From Mycolicibacterium elephantis DSM 44368 (GTDB lineage: Bacteria > Actinomycetota > Actinomycetes > Mycobacteriales > Mycobacteriaceae), in contig NZ_ATDN01000011.1 of the NCBI RefSeq assembly GCF_004014805.1, positions 1-64,000 of the forward strand: a stretch of 64,000 nt of DNA, written 5' to 3'. Shown piece after piece: positions 1-9,509 of this stretch; position 1 is the first letter of the stretch, and every line of letters begins with the position of its first letter. The position numbers and the translations under genes are program-made. The notes under the pieces are model-generated. The model saw only the letters and a list, made by a program, of their open reading frames with translations, did no database searches and had not been told where the DNA came from.

Positions 1-361
1 TTCGCTTATCTACACACCACCAAACACAAGTTTCCGTGAAAAATCCGGGCTCATAGGCGTCGCGGGTCGTGAGGAACACGACCTCGTCAGGGGAGCAGTA
101 GTACAACGAGCCGAGGCACATCGGGCACGGGTGGGCCAGCACGTAGATCGTCGTACCGGTGAGGTGCTCGGTACCCAACTTCGTACACGCCTGGCGGATC
201 GCGAGGATCTCCGCGTGGGCGGTCGGATCATGCGTCTGGGCAACCTGATTGGCGCTTTCGGCGATGACCTCACCGTCCTTGACGATGACGGTGGCGAACG
301 GGCGGCCACCCTCCTCGACGTTGCGCCGGGCGAGGTCGACGGTGCGTTGCGCGAATTCCAT
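1..361 (-). CDS. Nucleoside/guanine deaminase-like protein, CDA superfamily (3' end outside window)
   Basis: Zinc-dependent deaminase of the cytidine/deoxycytidylate deaminase superfamily, probably acting on a free nucleobase or nucleoside in the cytosol. The 120 visible residues contain the zinc-site motif H49-A-E51 and the second motif PCPMC with Cys79 and Cys82, the spacing seen in guanine-deaminase-like members. The start is the ATG whose first base is 361; the protein begins MEFAQRTVDLARR. The reading frame is still open at base 1, so the C-terminus is missing from the window. It is divergent from the membrane protein at 402, with about 40 bases between them. The substrate cannot be told from the sequence; a tRNA adenosine deaminase is less likely because the positions around the motifs match the nucleobase deaminase group better. 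Confidence 0.8.
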   Translation of the reverse strand, partial: MEFAQRTVDLARRNVEEGGRPFATVIVKDGEVIAESANQVAQTHDPTAHAEILAIRQACTKLGTEHLTGTTIYVLAHPCPMCLGSLYYCSPDEVVFLTTRDAYEPGFFTETCVWWCVDKR

Positions 362-401
362 GTTCGGCCCTTCCCTGCGTTGCCTGGTTTAGGCTGATGC
401 G

Positions 402-785
402 ATGTCGTTCCTGTTGCGCGCGGCGTTGACCGGGCTGGCCTTATGGGTCGTCACGCTCATCGTCCCCGGTATCCGTTTCGTCGGCGGTGATTCGACGCTA
501 CAGACAGTCGGGGTCATCTTCGTCGTCGCGGTGATCTTCGGTCTGGTCAACGCGGTCATCAAGCCGATCGTGCAGATCATCTCGATCCCGCTCTACATCC
601 TCACCCTCGGCCTGTTCCACATCGTCATCAACGCGCTGATGCTGTGGATCACGTCGTGGATCACCGAGAACACCACCCACTGGGGCCTCTACATCGACGA
701 CTTCTGGTGGACGGCGATCTGGGCGGCGATCGTGCTTTCGGTCGTCAGTTGGCTGTTGTCGCTGGTGGTGCGGACGGCAGACTAG
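402..785 (+). CDS. Small membrane protein, phage-holin-4 (PF04020) type
   Basis: A 127-residue integral membrane protein with four predicted hydrophobic segments at about residues 3-24, 34-56, 60-85 and 105-122. The pattern GLVNAVIKPIVQ followed by IPLYILTLGLF is typical of the phage holin family 4 superfamily, a widespread chromosomal membrane family whose cellular role is not established; it is not evidence of a prophage. The ATG lies about 40 bases from the divergent deaminase start. The stop is only four bases before the start of the downstream DNA glycosylase gene, so the two are probably co-transcribed. Confidence 0.8.
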   Translation: MSFLLRAALTGLALWVVTLIVPGIRFVGGDSTLQTVGVIFVVAVIFGLVNAVIKPIVQIISIPLYILTLGLFHIVINALMLWITSWITENTTHWGLYIDDFWWTAIWAAIVLSVVSWLLSLVVRTAD

Positions 786-789
786 AGAC

Positions 790-1653
790 ATGCCTGAACT
801 GCCCGAGGTCGAAGCGCTCGCCGACCACCTGCGCCGGCACGCTGTCGGCCTGACTGTCGGACGCATCGACGTGTCGGCGTTGTCGGTGCTCAAGACCTTC
901 GACCCGCCGCCGTCGGCGCTGCACGGCCAAACCGTCACCGGCGCCGGCCGGTGGGGCAAGTACCTCGGTCTGCAGGTGGGTGACCACCACCTGATCACCC
1001 ACCTGTCACGGGCGGGTTGGCTGCGCTGGTCGGACAAGCTGGCCGCGGCGCCGCTGAAACCCGGCAAGGGACCGATCGCGCTCCGTGTGCATCTCGGAAC
1101 CCCCGGCGAGGCACCGGGTTTCGACCTCACCGAGGCCGGCACGCAGAAGCGGCTTGCGGTGTGGCTCGTCGACGATCCGGCCTCGGTGCCCGGCATCGCC
1201 GCGCTGGGTCCCGATGCGTTGTCCCTGGGTCCCGACGAACTGGCGGATGTCCTGGGAAACCACAGCGGCCGGCTCAAGACCGTCATCACCGACCAGAAGG
1301 TGATCGCGGGCATCGGCAATGCCTACAGCGACGAGATCCTGCATGCCGCCCGGCTGTCGCCGTTCGCGACCGCAGGCAAGCTGACCGAGGCGCAGTTGGC
1401 CGCCCTGCACGACGCGATGATCAGCATCCTGACCGACGCCGTCGAACGCTCGGTCGGTCAGCAGGCGGCGACCCTGAAGGGGGAGAAGCGGTCCGGGCTG
1501 CGGGTGCACGCGCGCACCGGGTTGCCGTGCCCGGTATGCGGGGACACCGTGCGCGAGGTGTCCTTCGCCGACAAGTCGTTCCAGTACTGCCCGACGTGTC
1601 AGACCGGCGGAAAGGTGCTTGCCGACCGGCGGTTGTCGCGGCTGCTCAAGTAA
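790..1653 (+). CDS. Fpg/Nei-family DNA glycosylase (Rv0944 ortholog, full length)
   Basis: Base-excision repair enzyme that removes oxidised bases and nicks the abasic site. The 287-residue protein begins MPELPEVE, giving the catalytic N-terminal Pro and Glu of the Fpg/Nei family after Met removal. It has the H2TH region around GIGNAYSDEILHAARLSP and ends with a zinc finger of type CPVC...CPTC at about residues 238-266. Length and all catalytic elements fit a working enzyme. Its position directly before the SDR gene and pgi matches Rv0944 of M. tuberculosis, which I recall as a much shorter protein. Whether it prefers 8-oxoguanine (Fpg) or oxidised pyrimidines (Nei) cannot be read off directly. 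Confidence 0.9.
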   Translation: MPELPEVEALADHLRRHAVGLTVGRIDVSALSVLKTFDPPPSALHGQTVTGAGRWGKYLGLQVGDHHLITHLSRAGWLRWSDKLAAAPLKPGKGPIALRVHLGTPGEAPGFDLTEAGTQKRLAVWLVDDPASVPGIAALGPDALSLGPDELADVLGNHSGRLKTVITDQKVIAGIGNAYSDEILHAARLSPFATAGKLTEAQLAALHDAMISILTDAVERSVGQQAATLKGEKRSGLRVHARTGLPCPVCGDTVREVSFADKSFQYCPTCQTGGKVLADRRLSRLLK

Positions 1654-1780
1654 ATGTGAGCACGCGATGGCCGGGTCGCCGTCCGGCGAAATCGCGCCTG
1701 GTCAAGCCGCTGTGCAGGGTCGAGGCCGCCTGGGCGAATGCGAGTTGCCCCGGCGGGCGGGATGCCCGACGCTCGAAGGC

Positions 1781-2713
1781 ATGGAGTACCGCAGATACGC
1801 GTCGTTCCTGCCCGCCCGCCACCGCCCGGATCCGCCGATCGACCCGACCTCGACCTGGTGGTCCTGGCGCGGTCGCAGGATCCACGTCGCGCGGGCGAGC
1901 GCGCCGGACGCGGCGATCCGCCTGATGGTCATCCACGGGGGCGGCGGCTACTCGGGTGCTTTGTGGCCGATCGCGGCCGCCGTCGCGCGCGAAGGCGTCG
2001 AAGTGCTGGCACCGGACATGCCGCTCTACGGCGATACCGTCGAGCCCGACCCGGGGTCGGTCCGCTACCAGGACTGGCTCGATCTGTTGTCCGACCTCGT
2101 GGCCGCGGAACGCGCGCATGACCGGCGTCCGCTCGTGCTGCTCGGCGCCAGCATGGGCGGGCTGATGGCTTACGAAACCGCCGCGCGTACAGGTGAAATC
2201 GCCCACGTCGTCGCCACCTGCCTGCTCGATACGTCCGATCGCGCGGCGCGGCGGGCGGCCGCGCGCATCCCGGCGATCGGGCCGGTCGCGCCTTCGTTGA
2301 TGAAGGCGGTCGACCTGCTGTGCGGCCGCGTGCGGGTGCCGATCCGCTGGCTTGTGGACATGAACAACATGAGCCTCGATCCCGAGTTGACCCGGCTGTG
2401 CGCCACCGACCCGAAGGGCGGCGGGGTGCGGGTGCCGCTCGGATTCCTCTGCAGCTGGCTGAACTTCGAGCACGCCCAGCCTGAAACGTTCCGCGCGGCG
2501 CCGGTCACCCTGGTGCATCCGGCAGCGGACCGCTGGACCCCGCCGGAGGTCAGTATCCGTTTCCTTGATCGCATCGCCGGACTGACAAACCTTGTGCTGC
2601 TGGAGAATTGCGGACACTACCCGATCGAGGAGCCCGGTCTGAGCCAACTGGTCGACGCGCTGCGCACGGTGCGCGACGAGGTGCTGTCGGGTTCGCCGGA
2701 TACGGCCCCCTAG
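1781..2713 (+). CDS. Alpha/beta hydrolase
   Basis: A 310-residue alpha/beta-hydrolase fold protein without signal peptide. It shows the oxyanion-hole motif HGGGGYSG, the nucleophile elbow G-A-S-M-G-G, and a C-terminal NCGHYP carrying the catalytic His; an Asp in HPAADRW is the likely acid. The ATG at 1781 is preferred because the upstream in-frame codons overlap the end of the glycosylase and lack family similarity; the ribosome site GAAGG is weak and close. The gene is tail-to-tail with the TetR regulator and their stop codons overlap in a shared CTAG. Substrate unknown; serine esterase or lipase is the safest reading. Confidence 0.8.
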   Translation: MEYRRYASFLPARHRPDPPIDPTSTWWSWRGRRIHVARASAPDAAIRLMVIHGGGGYSGALWPIAAAVAREGVEVLAPDMPLYGDTVEPDPGSVRYQDWLDLLSDLVAAERAHDRRPLVLLGASMGGLMAYETAARTGEIAHVVATCLLDTSDRAARRAAARIPAIGPVAPSLMKAVDLLCGRVRVPIRWLVDMNNMSLDPELTRLCATDPKGGGVRVPLGFLCSWLNFEHAQPETFRAAPVTLVHPAADRWTPPEVSIRFLDRIAGLTNLVLLENCGHYPIEEPGLSQLVDALRTVRDEVLSGSPDTAP

Positions 2714-3321
2714 GACGGCGGCGCCACCCGGCTGACCAGGGCGACCAGCTGTTCGACGTCCATATCGCGGGCGGTCATGACCCGGTGCAGGTGCGCGTCG
2801 ACCGCGTGGACCACGGTTTGGGCGGTCAACTCGGCGTCGCCGCCGTCGCGGCCGCACCGCACCAGGTGGTAGGCGACCTCTCCGCAGATGTCGTCCTCGA
2901 ACGAGCGCAGCACGTCGAGATCGGCGGGCAGGCGCGGGCCGAGCCGATGCATCAGCCGGTGCAGGCCCGGACGGTCGCGGTGCAGGTCGACGACGGCCTC
3001 CAAGAGCATGCGCATGGAATCCTCGAACGGCGGTTCCTCGTCGCGCAGCCGCTTGAAGACCTCGTCCATGCGGGCCTGCGCCTCGTCGACGTGACGCTGG
3101 GCCAACGCGCGCAGCAGCGCCTGCTTGTTCGGAAAATATTGGTAGAGACTGCCGATCGACACGCCGGCGCGCTCGGCGATGCGGTTGGTCGTCGCCCTGA
3201 GGCCTTCGCGGTTGAACACCTGCGCCGCGGACTCGAGCAGCACCTCCACGGTGTCTCGAGACCGTTCTTGGCGGGGTCGTTTCCGGGGTTCGTCGATGCG
3301 CTCGAGTTTACGTCGGATCAG
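2710..3321 (-). CDS. TetR/AcrR-family transcriptional regulator (start uncertain)
   Basis: DNA-binding repressor. The N-terminal helix-turn-helix is clear: it contains the segments RSRDTVEVLLESAAQVF, RATTNRIAERAGVSIGSLY and QYFPNKQALL, and is followed by a TetR ligand-binding domain of about 130 residues. No ATG, GTG or TTG lies in frame just upstream of the conserved region; the listed start is a CTG at 3321, and the true start may be a rare codon or lie further upstream inside the overlapping chorismate mutase gene (3318-3884). That overlap suggests co-transcription with the mutase. The effector and targets are unknown; the convergent hydrolase is an obvious candidate partner. Confidence 0.75.
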   Translation of the reverse strand: MIRRKLERIDEPRKRPRQERSRDTVEVLLESAAQVFNREGLRATTNRIAERAGVSIGSLYQYFPNKQALLRALAQRHVDEAQARMDEVFKRLRDEEPPFEDSMRMLLEAVVDLHRDRPGLHRLMHRLGPRLPADLDVLRSFEDDICGEVAYHLVRCGRDGGDAELTAQTVVHAVDAHLHRVMTARDMDVEQLVALVSRVAPPS

Positions 3322-3884
3322 CTGCGCGGGCAGTAGGACCGGGTGGCCGCCGACAGCGCATGCCGGTACAGCGGATCGAGGTCGCGGGCGGCGGCGACGT
3401 CTTCCGTCGCATCCGCCAGCACGGACGTGCAGTCCGGCCCATGCAGCCAATCCCATTGCTGCGCAATCTTGTCGACCATGGCTCGGTTGAACCCGTCGAT
3501 CTGCGCGCGCGACTGAGAAAGATCGGGTGCGGCGGTGGGCGCCGTGGCCGGTTCGAGCTTCCACTGGCCGAAGCGGGTGTACTGGATGCCCTCGGTGGCA
3601 TCGATCTGGTCGGCGAAGACCGTTCGCACGCAGCCCTGGTCGACTCCGTGCGCGGCCGCGTCGGCGGCCACGGCGTCGAGGACCGCCTCGGCGCGCGACG
3701 GGTCGGTGATCGGCCCGCCGTGCAGCCATTTCGCCGCCGCGACCGGTTCGGCGGTGGCCAGCCGCTGCGCCGCGGTGTCGACCAGCCGGTACAGCGGGCC
3801 GACGGGCTCGGCATGGGCAGCGGCCTGGGACCCCCACGCACCGACCGCCACCAGCAGAGACGCCGCCCACCGCAGGAAAACCAT
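3318..3884 (-). CDS. Secreted chorismate mutase, AroQ-gamma type (Rv1885c-like)
   Basis: Periplasmic chorismate-to-prephenate mutase. The 188-residue protein has a Sec signal peptide (MVFLRWAASLLVAVGAWG, cleavage likely after AHA near residue 25). The mature part aligns with exported *MtCM: AAQRLATAEPVAAAKW, then ATEGIQYTRFGQWKLEPA, then DLSQSRAQID. Two Cys residues (in DCTSV and SYCPRS) match the disulfide of the M. tuberculosis enzyme. The ATG at 3884 gives a clean signal peptide. A cytosolic mutase is encoded separately at 11554-11817. The physiological role of exported mutases in mycobacteria is unresolved. Confidence 0.9.
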   Translation of the reverse strand: MVFLRWAASLLVAVGAWGSQAAAHAEPVGPLYRLVDTAAQRLATAEPVAAAKWLHGGPITDPSRAEAVLDAVAADAAAHGVDQGCVRTVFADQIDATEGIQYTRFGQWKLEPATAPTAAPDLSQSRAQIDGFNRAMVDKIAQQWDWLHGPDCTSVLADATEDVAAARDLDPLYRHALSAATRSYCPRS

Positions 3885-3926
3885 GTGTCCATCCTGACGC
3901 CGATCACGCTGGCTTAGTCTGTCGGG

Positions 3927-4676
3927 GTGACTCGGCAGAAGATCCTGATCACCGGCGCCAGCTCCGGGCTGGGCGCCGGGATGGCTCGCGCGTTCGCCGC
4001 GAAGGGCCGCGACCTGGCGCTGTGCGCCCGCCGCACCGACCGCCTCGACGAGCTGAAGGCCGAGCTGCTCGACCGGCATCGGCACATCAAGGTCGCCGTC
4101 GCCGCCCTCGACGTCAACGACCACGATCAGGTGCCGACGGTGTTCAAACAGCTCGCAGGCGACCTGGGCGGCATCGACCGTGTCATCGTCAACGCGGGCA
4201 TCGGCAAGGGCGCGCCGCTGGGATCGGGCAAGCTGTGGGCGAACAAGGCCACCATCGAGACGAACCTCGTTGCGGCACTTGTGCAGATCGAGACGGCGCT
4301 GGAGATGTTCAAGGAGTCGGGCGGTGGGCACCTGGTGCTGGTGTCATCGGTGCTCGGCAACAAGGGGGTGCCCGGCGTGAAAGCCGCATACGCCGCCAGC
4401 AAGGCCGGGGTCTCATCGCTCGGCGAATCGCTGCGCGCGGAGTACTCCAAGGGGCCGATCAAGGTGACCGTCCTCGAACCCGGCTACATCGAGTCGGAGA
4501 TGACAGCGAAGTCCAAGTCGACGATGTTGATGGTGGACAACGAAACCGGGGTGCGCGCGATGGTCGCTGCCATCGAACGCGAGACCGGACGGGCGGCGGT
4601 GCCGTGGTGGCCGTGGGCTCCGCTGGTGCAGCTGCTGAAGGTGCTGCCGCCGCGGATGACCAGACCGTTCGCCTAG
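3927..4676 (+). CDS. Short-chain dehydrogenase/reductase (Rv0945 ortholog)
   Basis: Cytosolic NAD(P)-dependent classical SDR of 249 residues. The cofactor motif TGASSGLG is at residues 8-15, the NAG motif appears as VNAGIG, and the catalytic pair is Tyr155 and Lys159 (YAASK) with the Ser in LVSSVLG. The GTG start at 3927 gives MTRQKILITG, the usual distance to the Rossmann strand. It lies between the exported mutase (divergent) and an extended SDR gene. Synteny with pgi and uvrD1 supports Rv0945 orthology. Substrate unknown. Confidence 0.88.
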   Translation: MTRQKILITGASSGLGAGMARAFAAKGRDLALCARRTDRLDELKAELLDRHRHIKVAVAALDVNDHDQVPTVFKQLAGDLGGIDRVIVNAGIGKGAPLGSGKLWANKATIETNLVAALVQIETALEMFKESGGGHLVLVSSVLGNKGVPGVKAAYAASKAGVSSLGESLRAEYSKGPIKVTVLEPGYIESEMTAKSKSTMLMVDNETGVRAMVAAIERETGRAAVPWWPWAPLVQLLKVLPPRMTRPFA

Positions 4677-4721
4677 GTCGTCGCGTGTAGCGGCTCGCGC
4701 TGACGGGTAATACGCACCGCC

Positions 4722-5720
4722 ATGAGGGTGTTGGTGACGGGTGGGACCGGATTCGTCGGCGCGTGGACGGCCAAGGCCGTCGTCGAGGCGGGCCACCAGG
4801 TGAGATTTCTGGTCCGCAACCCGGCACGGCTGGCGACAAGCGCCGCGCAGATCGGCATGGACACCGGGGACACCGGGGACTACGCCGTCGGCGACATCGC
4901 CGACGCCTCCTCGACGGCCGCGGCCATGGACGGCTGCGATGCGGTAATCCATTCCGCGGCAATGGTCTCCATCGACCCCCGGCAAGCCGACGCGATGTTG
5001 CGGACCAACCTCGCCGGCGCCAGGAACGTGCTCGGGGTGGCCGCCGACCGTGGCCTTGACCCGATCGTGTACGTCTCGAGTTTCACGGCGTTGTTCCGCC
5101 CCGGCTGTCACAGACTGCATGCCGATCTTCCGGTCGCGGGCGGGTCGGACGGCTACGGGAAGTCCAAGGCGGAGGTCGAGAAGTACGCGCGCGGACTGCA
5201 GGAGGCGGGTGCGCCCGTCAGCATCACGTATCCCGGCATGGTGCTCGGGCCTCCGGCGGGCGATCAGTTCGGCGAAGCGGCCCAGGGCGTTCAGGCGGCG
5301 ATCCAGATGCGCGGGGTGCCCGGCCGCGGTGCGGCATGGACGGTGGTCGACGTGCGAGACCTCGCCGCCCTGCACGCCGCGCTGCTCGAACCCGGCAAGG
5401 GCCCGCGGCGATACATGGCAGGCGGTAGGCGCGTCGAGATCGCCGACCTGGCGTCGATGATCGGACGCGCGGCGGGCGTGTCACTTCGGGTGTACCCGAT
5501 CCCGGACGTTCTACTCCGGAACATCGGCCGAGTGGTCGACGTGGTCGGACCGTATCTGCCGTTCGACGCGCCGATGACGGCAGCGGCCATGCAGTACTAC
5601 ACCCAGATGCCGTCATGCGACGACTCACCGAGCGAGAACGAGCTCGGCATCACCTATCGGGACCCGCAGGAAACGCTGGCGGACACCGTTTCCGGACTGC
5701 GGCGCCTCGGCCGAGTATGA
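4722..5720 (+). CDS. Extended SDR, NAD-dependent epimerase/dehydratase family
   Basis: A 332-residue oxidoreductase with an N-terminal Rossmann motif GGTGFVG at residues 7-13 and a catalytic YGKSK (Tyr145, Lys149). This places it in the extended SDR group that includes nucleotide-sugar epimerases and cinnamoyl-CoA/dihydroflavonol-type reductases. The segment SITYPGMVLGPP is typical of the substrate-side region. No signal peptide. It follows the Rv0945-like SDR by 45 bases on the same strand. The exact substrate cannot be inferred; the reductase-like subgroup fits better than a sugar epimerase because the sugar-binding signatures are not apparent. Confidence 0.8.
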   Translation: MRVLVTGGTGFVGAWTAKAVVEAGHQVRFLVRNPARLATSAAQIGMDTGDTGDYAVGDIADASSTAAAMDGCDAVIHSAAMVSIDPRQADAMLRTNLAGARNVLGVAADRGLDPIVYVSSFTALFRPGCHRLHADLPVAGGSDGYGKSKAEVEKYARGLQEAGAPVSITYPGMVLGPPAGDQFGEAAQGVQAAIQMRGVPGRGAAWTVVDVRDLAALHAALLEPGKGPRRYMAGGRRVEIADLASMIGRAAGVSLRVYPIPDVLLRNIGRVVDVVGPYLPFDAPMTAAAMQYYTQMPSCDDSPSENELGITYRDPQETLADTVSGLRRLGRV

Positions 5721-5764
5721 ACATCGGATGTTTCATCGCCGCGCCACGGTGGTAGCCACAGAAC

Positions 5765-6142
5765 ATGAACGTGAAGCTGACGAAATTGACGCCCCTGTTG
5801 TTCGCAGGCGCGGCGGCCGCAGCGATCGCCGCCGCACCGATCGCCGGTGCGCAGCCGCCGCCTCCGCCTTGCGTGAACGCCGACGGCACGCCCTGTGCCG
5901 GCATCGGCAACATCGACGCCGGCCCCGGTGGCGGTGCCGATGTGCACGTGCCCGGCGGCCCCCAGGGCACCGCTGACCTGGGCGGCGCCGAGGGTGTAAT
6001 CCCCGGTGGCCCTGAGGGTTCGGCCGGTCCGGGTGGGGCCAGCGGTTCGCTGGCTCCCGGTGGCCCCGGTGGTGTCGCCGGTCCCGGCGGCGCGAGCGGA
6101 TGCCTCCCGAACATCGGGTGCATCAACATCCCCGCCCCGTAA
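5765..6142 (+). CDS. Small secreted Gly/Pro-rich protein
   Basis: A 125-residue exported protein of unknown function. A Sec signal peptide (MNVKLTKLTPLLFAGAAAAA, cleavage likely near APIAGAQ, residues 25-29) is followed by a low-complexity region built from repeats of the type GGPxGxAxxGGAxG, with few charged residues. Four Cys residues frame it, two near the N-terminus (CVNADGTPC) and two near the C-terminus (CLPNIGC), which could form disulfides. This composition is common among small mycobacterial secreted proteins. It is convergent with pgi, and the gap holds two hairpins. Confidence 0.75.
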   Translation: MNVKLTKLTPLLFAGAAAAAIAAAPIAGAQPPPPPCVNADGTPCAGIGNIDAGPGGGADVHVPGGPQGTADLGGAEGVIPGGPEGSAGPGGASGSLAPGGPGGVAGPGGASGCLPNIGCINIPAP

Positions 6143-6167
6143 CCGGTTAGCTGACTGACGCCGCGCG

Positions 6168-6261
6168 GCGCACGCTCCGCTGGGAGTGTGCGCTGCGTTG
6201 CGTTTGCGCGAGTGTGCGGTTCGATACGCCGCGCCCGGCGTGTCGCGTATGAAACCGCACA
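6168..6261. terminator. Two consecutive hairpins between convergent genes
   Basis: Hairpin one has arms GCGCACGCTCC (6168-6178) and GGAGTGTGCGC (6183-6193) with a four-base loop. Hairpin two has 17-base arms at 6213-6229 and 6245-6261 with two mismatches. Neither is followed by a T-run, as is common for mycobacterial terminators. They lie between the convergent secreted-protein gene and pgi and could end both transcripts. The second arm pair contains the GTGTGCGG-type core that recurs in other intergenic gaps of this window. Confidence 0.5.
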
Positions 6262-6294
6262 GTCGGGGAGGGGGATCCGCCCCGATCCCGACCG

Positions 6295-7953
<1,659 letters not shown>

Positions 7954-8002
7954 GACGATGACCCTAGTGCGGGACAACGCCTGAAGGTGTAAGAGAGGAA
8001 CT

Positions 8003-9451
8003 ATGGATACCGCGAAGCTGCTGTCGTCAGTGCCCACCGGACTGTGGATCGGCGGTGAACAACGCGACGGATCTTCGACGTTCGACGTGCTCGACCCGTC
8101 CGACGACAAGGTGCTGGCGACCGTCGCCAACGCCACCGCCGACGACGCGATCGCCGCGCTGGACGCCGCGTGCGAGGTGCAGGCTCAGTGGGCCGCCACC
8201 GCGCCGCGCGAACGCGGCGAGATTCTGCGCGCGGTGTTCGAGACGATCACCGCACGCGCCGAGGACATCGCCACGCTGATGACGCTGGAGATGGGCAAGG
8301 TGCTGCCGGAGAGCATGGGCGAGGTCAAGTACGGCGCGGAGTTCTTCCGCTGGTTCGCCGAAGAGGCGGTGCGCATCGCGGGCCGCTACACCCCGAGCCC
8401 GGCGGGCACCGGCCGGGTGCTGGTCACCAAGCAGCCCGTCGGGCCGTGTTACGCGATCACCCCGTGGAACTTCCCGCTGGCGATGGGCACCCGCAAGATG
8501 GGCCCTGCGTTCGCCGCCGGCTGCACGATGATCGTCAAGCCCGCGCAGGAGACGCCGCTGACCATGCTGCTGCTGGCCAAGTTGATGGACGACGCCGGGC
8601 TGCCCAAGGGTGTGCTGTCGGTGCTGCCGACCAACAGCCCTGGGCCGGTCACCGAGGCGCTGATCGACGACGGCCGGCTGCGCAAGCTGACGTTCACCGG
8701 CTCCACCGGCGTGGGCAAGGCCCTGGTCAAACAGTCGGCCGACAAGCTGCTGCGCACCTCGATGGAACTCGGCGGCAACGCACCGTTCGTGGTGTTCGAC
8801 GACGCCGACGTCGACGCCGCGGTCGACGGCGCGATCCTGGCCAAGATGCGCAACGGCGGCGAGGCCTGCACCGCGGCCAACCGCTTCCACGTCGCCAACG
8901 CCGTGCGTGAGGAGTTCACCGAGAAGCTGGTCAAGCGGATGAGCGAGTTCACCCTCGGCAAGGGCATCGACGAGTCGGCCACGCTGGGCCCGCTGATCAA
9001 CGCCAAGCAGGTCGCCAAGGTCACCGAACTCGTCGACGACGCCGTCTCGCGCGGCGCCGCCATCGCCGTCGGCGGGGAAGCCCCAGGCGGACCCGGCAAC
9101 TTCTACCCGGCCACCGTGCTGACCGACGTGCCCGCCGACGCCCGCATCCTCAAAGAGGAGGTGTTCGGCCCTGTCGCACCGATCATCGGTTTCGACACCG
9201 AGGACGAAGGGGTGGCCGCCGCCAACGACACCGAGTACGGGTTGGCCGCCTACGTCTACACCCAGTCGCTGGACCGCGCGCTGCGCGTCGCCGACGCCAT
9301 CCAATCCGGGATGGTCGGCATCAACCGCGGCGTGATCTCCGACCCGGCCGCACCGTTCGGCGGGGTCAAGGAGTCCGGCTTCGGCCGCGAGGGCGGATTC
9401 GAGGGCATGGACGAATATCTCGACATCAAGTACATCGCGCTGACGAAGTAG
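8003..9451 (+). CDS. NAD(P)-dependent succinate-semialdehyde dehydrogenase family protein
   Basis: Aldehyde dehydrogenase that most likely oxidises succinic semialdehyde to succinate, feeding the TCA cycle. The 482 residues include the cofactor-site [13 protein letters not shown], the general base Glu255 in MELGGNAP, and the catalytic Cys289 in [11 protein letters not shown]. The pattern fits the GabD/SSADH clade. A good ribosome site (AGAGGA) precedes the ATG. It lies divergent from pgi and 28.5 kb away from sucCD's downstream genes, so no local GABA pathway is visible. Another aldehyde substrate cannot be excluded. Confidence 0.88.
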   Translation: MDTAKLLSSVPTGLWIGGEQRDGSSTFDVLDPSDDKVLATVANATADDAIAALDAACEVQAQWAATAPRERGEILRAVFETITARAEDIATLMTLEMGKVLPESMGEVKYGAEFFRWFAEEAVRIAGRYTPSPAGTGRVLVTKQPVGPCYAITPWNFPLAMGTRKMGPAFAAGCTMIVKPAQETPLTMLLLAKLMDDAGLPKGVLSVLPTNSPGPVTEALIDDGRLRKLTFTGSTGVGKALVKQSADKLLRTSMELGGNAPFVVFDDADVDAAVDGAILAKMRNGGEACTAANRFHVANAVREEFTEKLVKRMSEFTLGKGIDESATLGPLINAKQVAKVTELVDDAVSRGAAIAVGGEAPGGPGNFYPATVLTDVPADARILKEEVFGPVAPIIGFDTEDEGVAAANDTEYGLAAYVYTQSLDRALRVADAIQSGMVGINRGVISDPAAPFGGVKESGFGREGGFEGMDEYLDIKYIALTK

Positions 9452-9467
9452 CGAGACACGCCGCCGC

Positions 9468-9497
9468 GCCTGCGAGCCCCCGTCTGCGCGCGCAGGC
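9468..9497. other. Intergenic hairpin
   Basis: Arms GCCTGCG (9468-9474) and CGCAGGC (9491-9497) form an inverted repeat in the 58-base gap between the aldehyde dehydrogenase and the acyltransferase. It may act as a terminator for the upstream gene. No T-run follows. Confidence 0.35.
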
Positions 9498-9509
9498 AAG
9501 ATTTCCCAA

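Noticed and set aside
402..785. Prophage holin gene
   Set aside because: The holin-4 family name is historical; the neighbours are housekeeping genes and no other phage gene is near.
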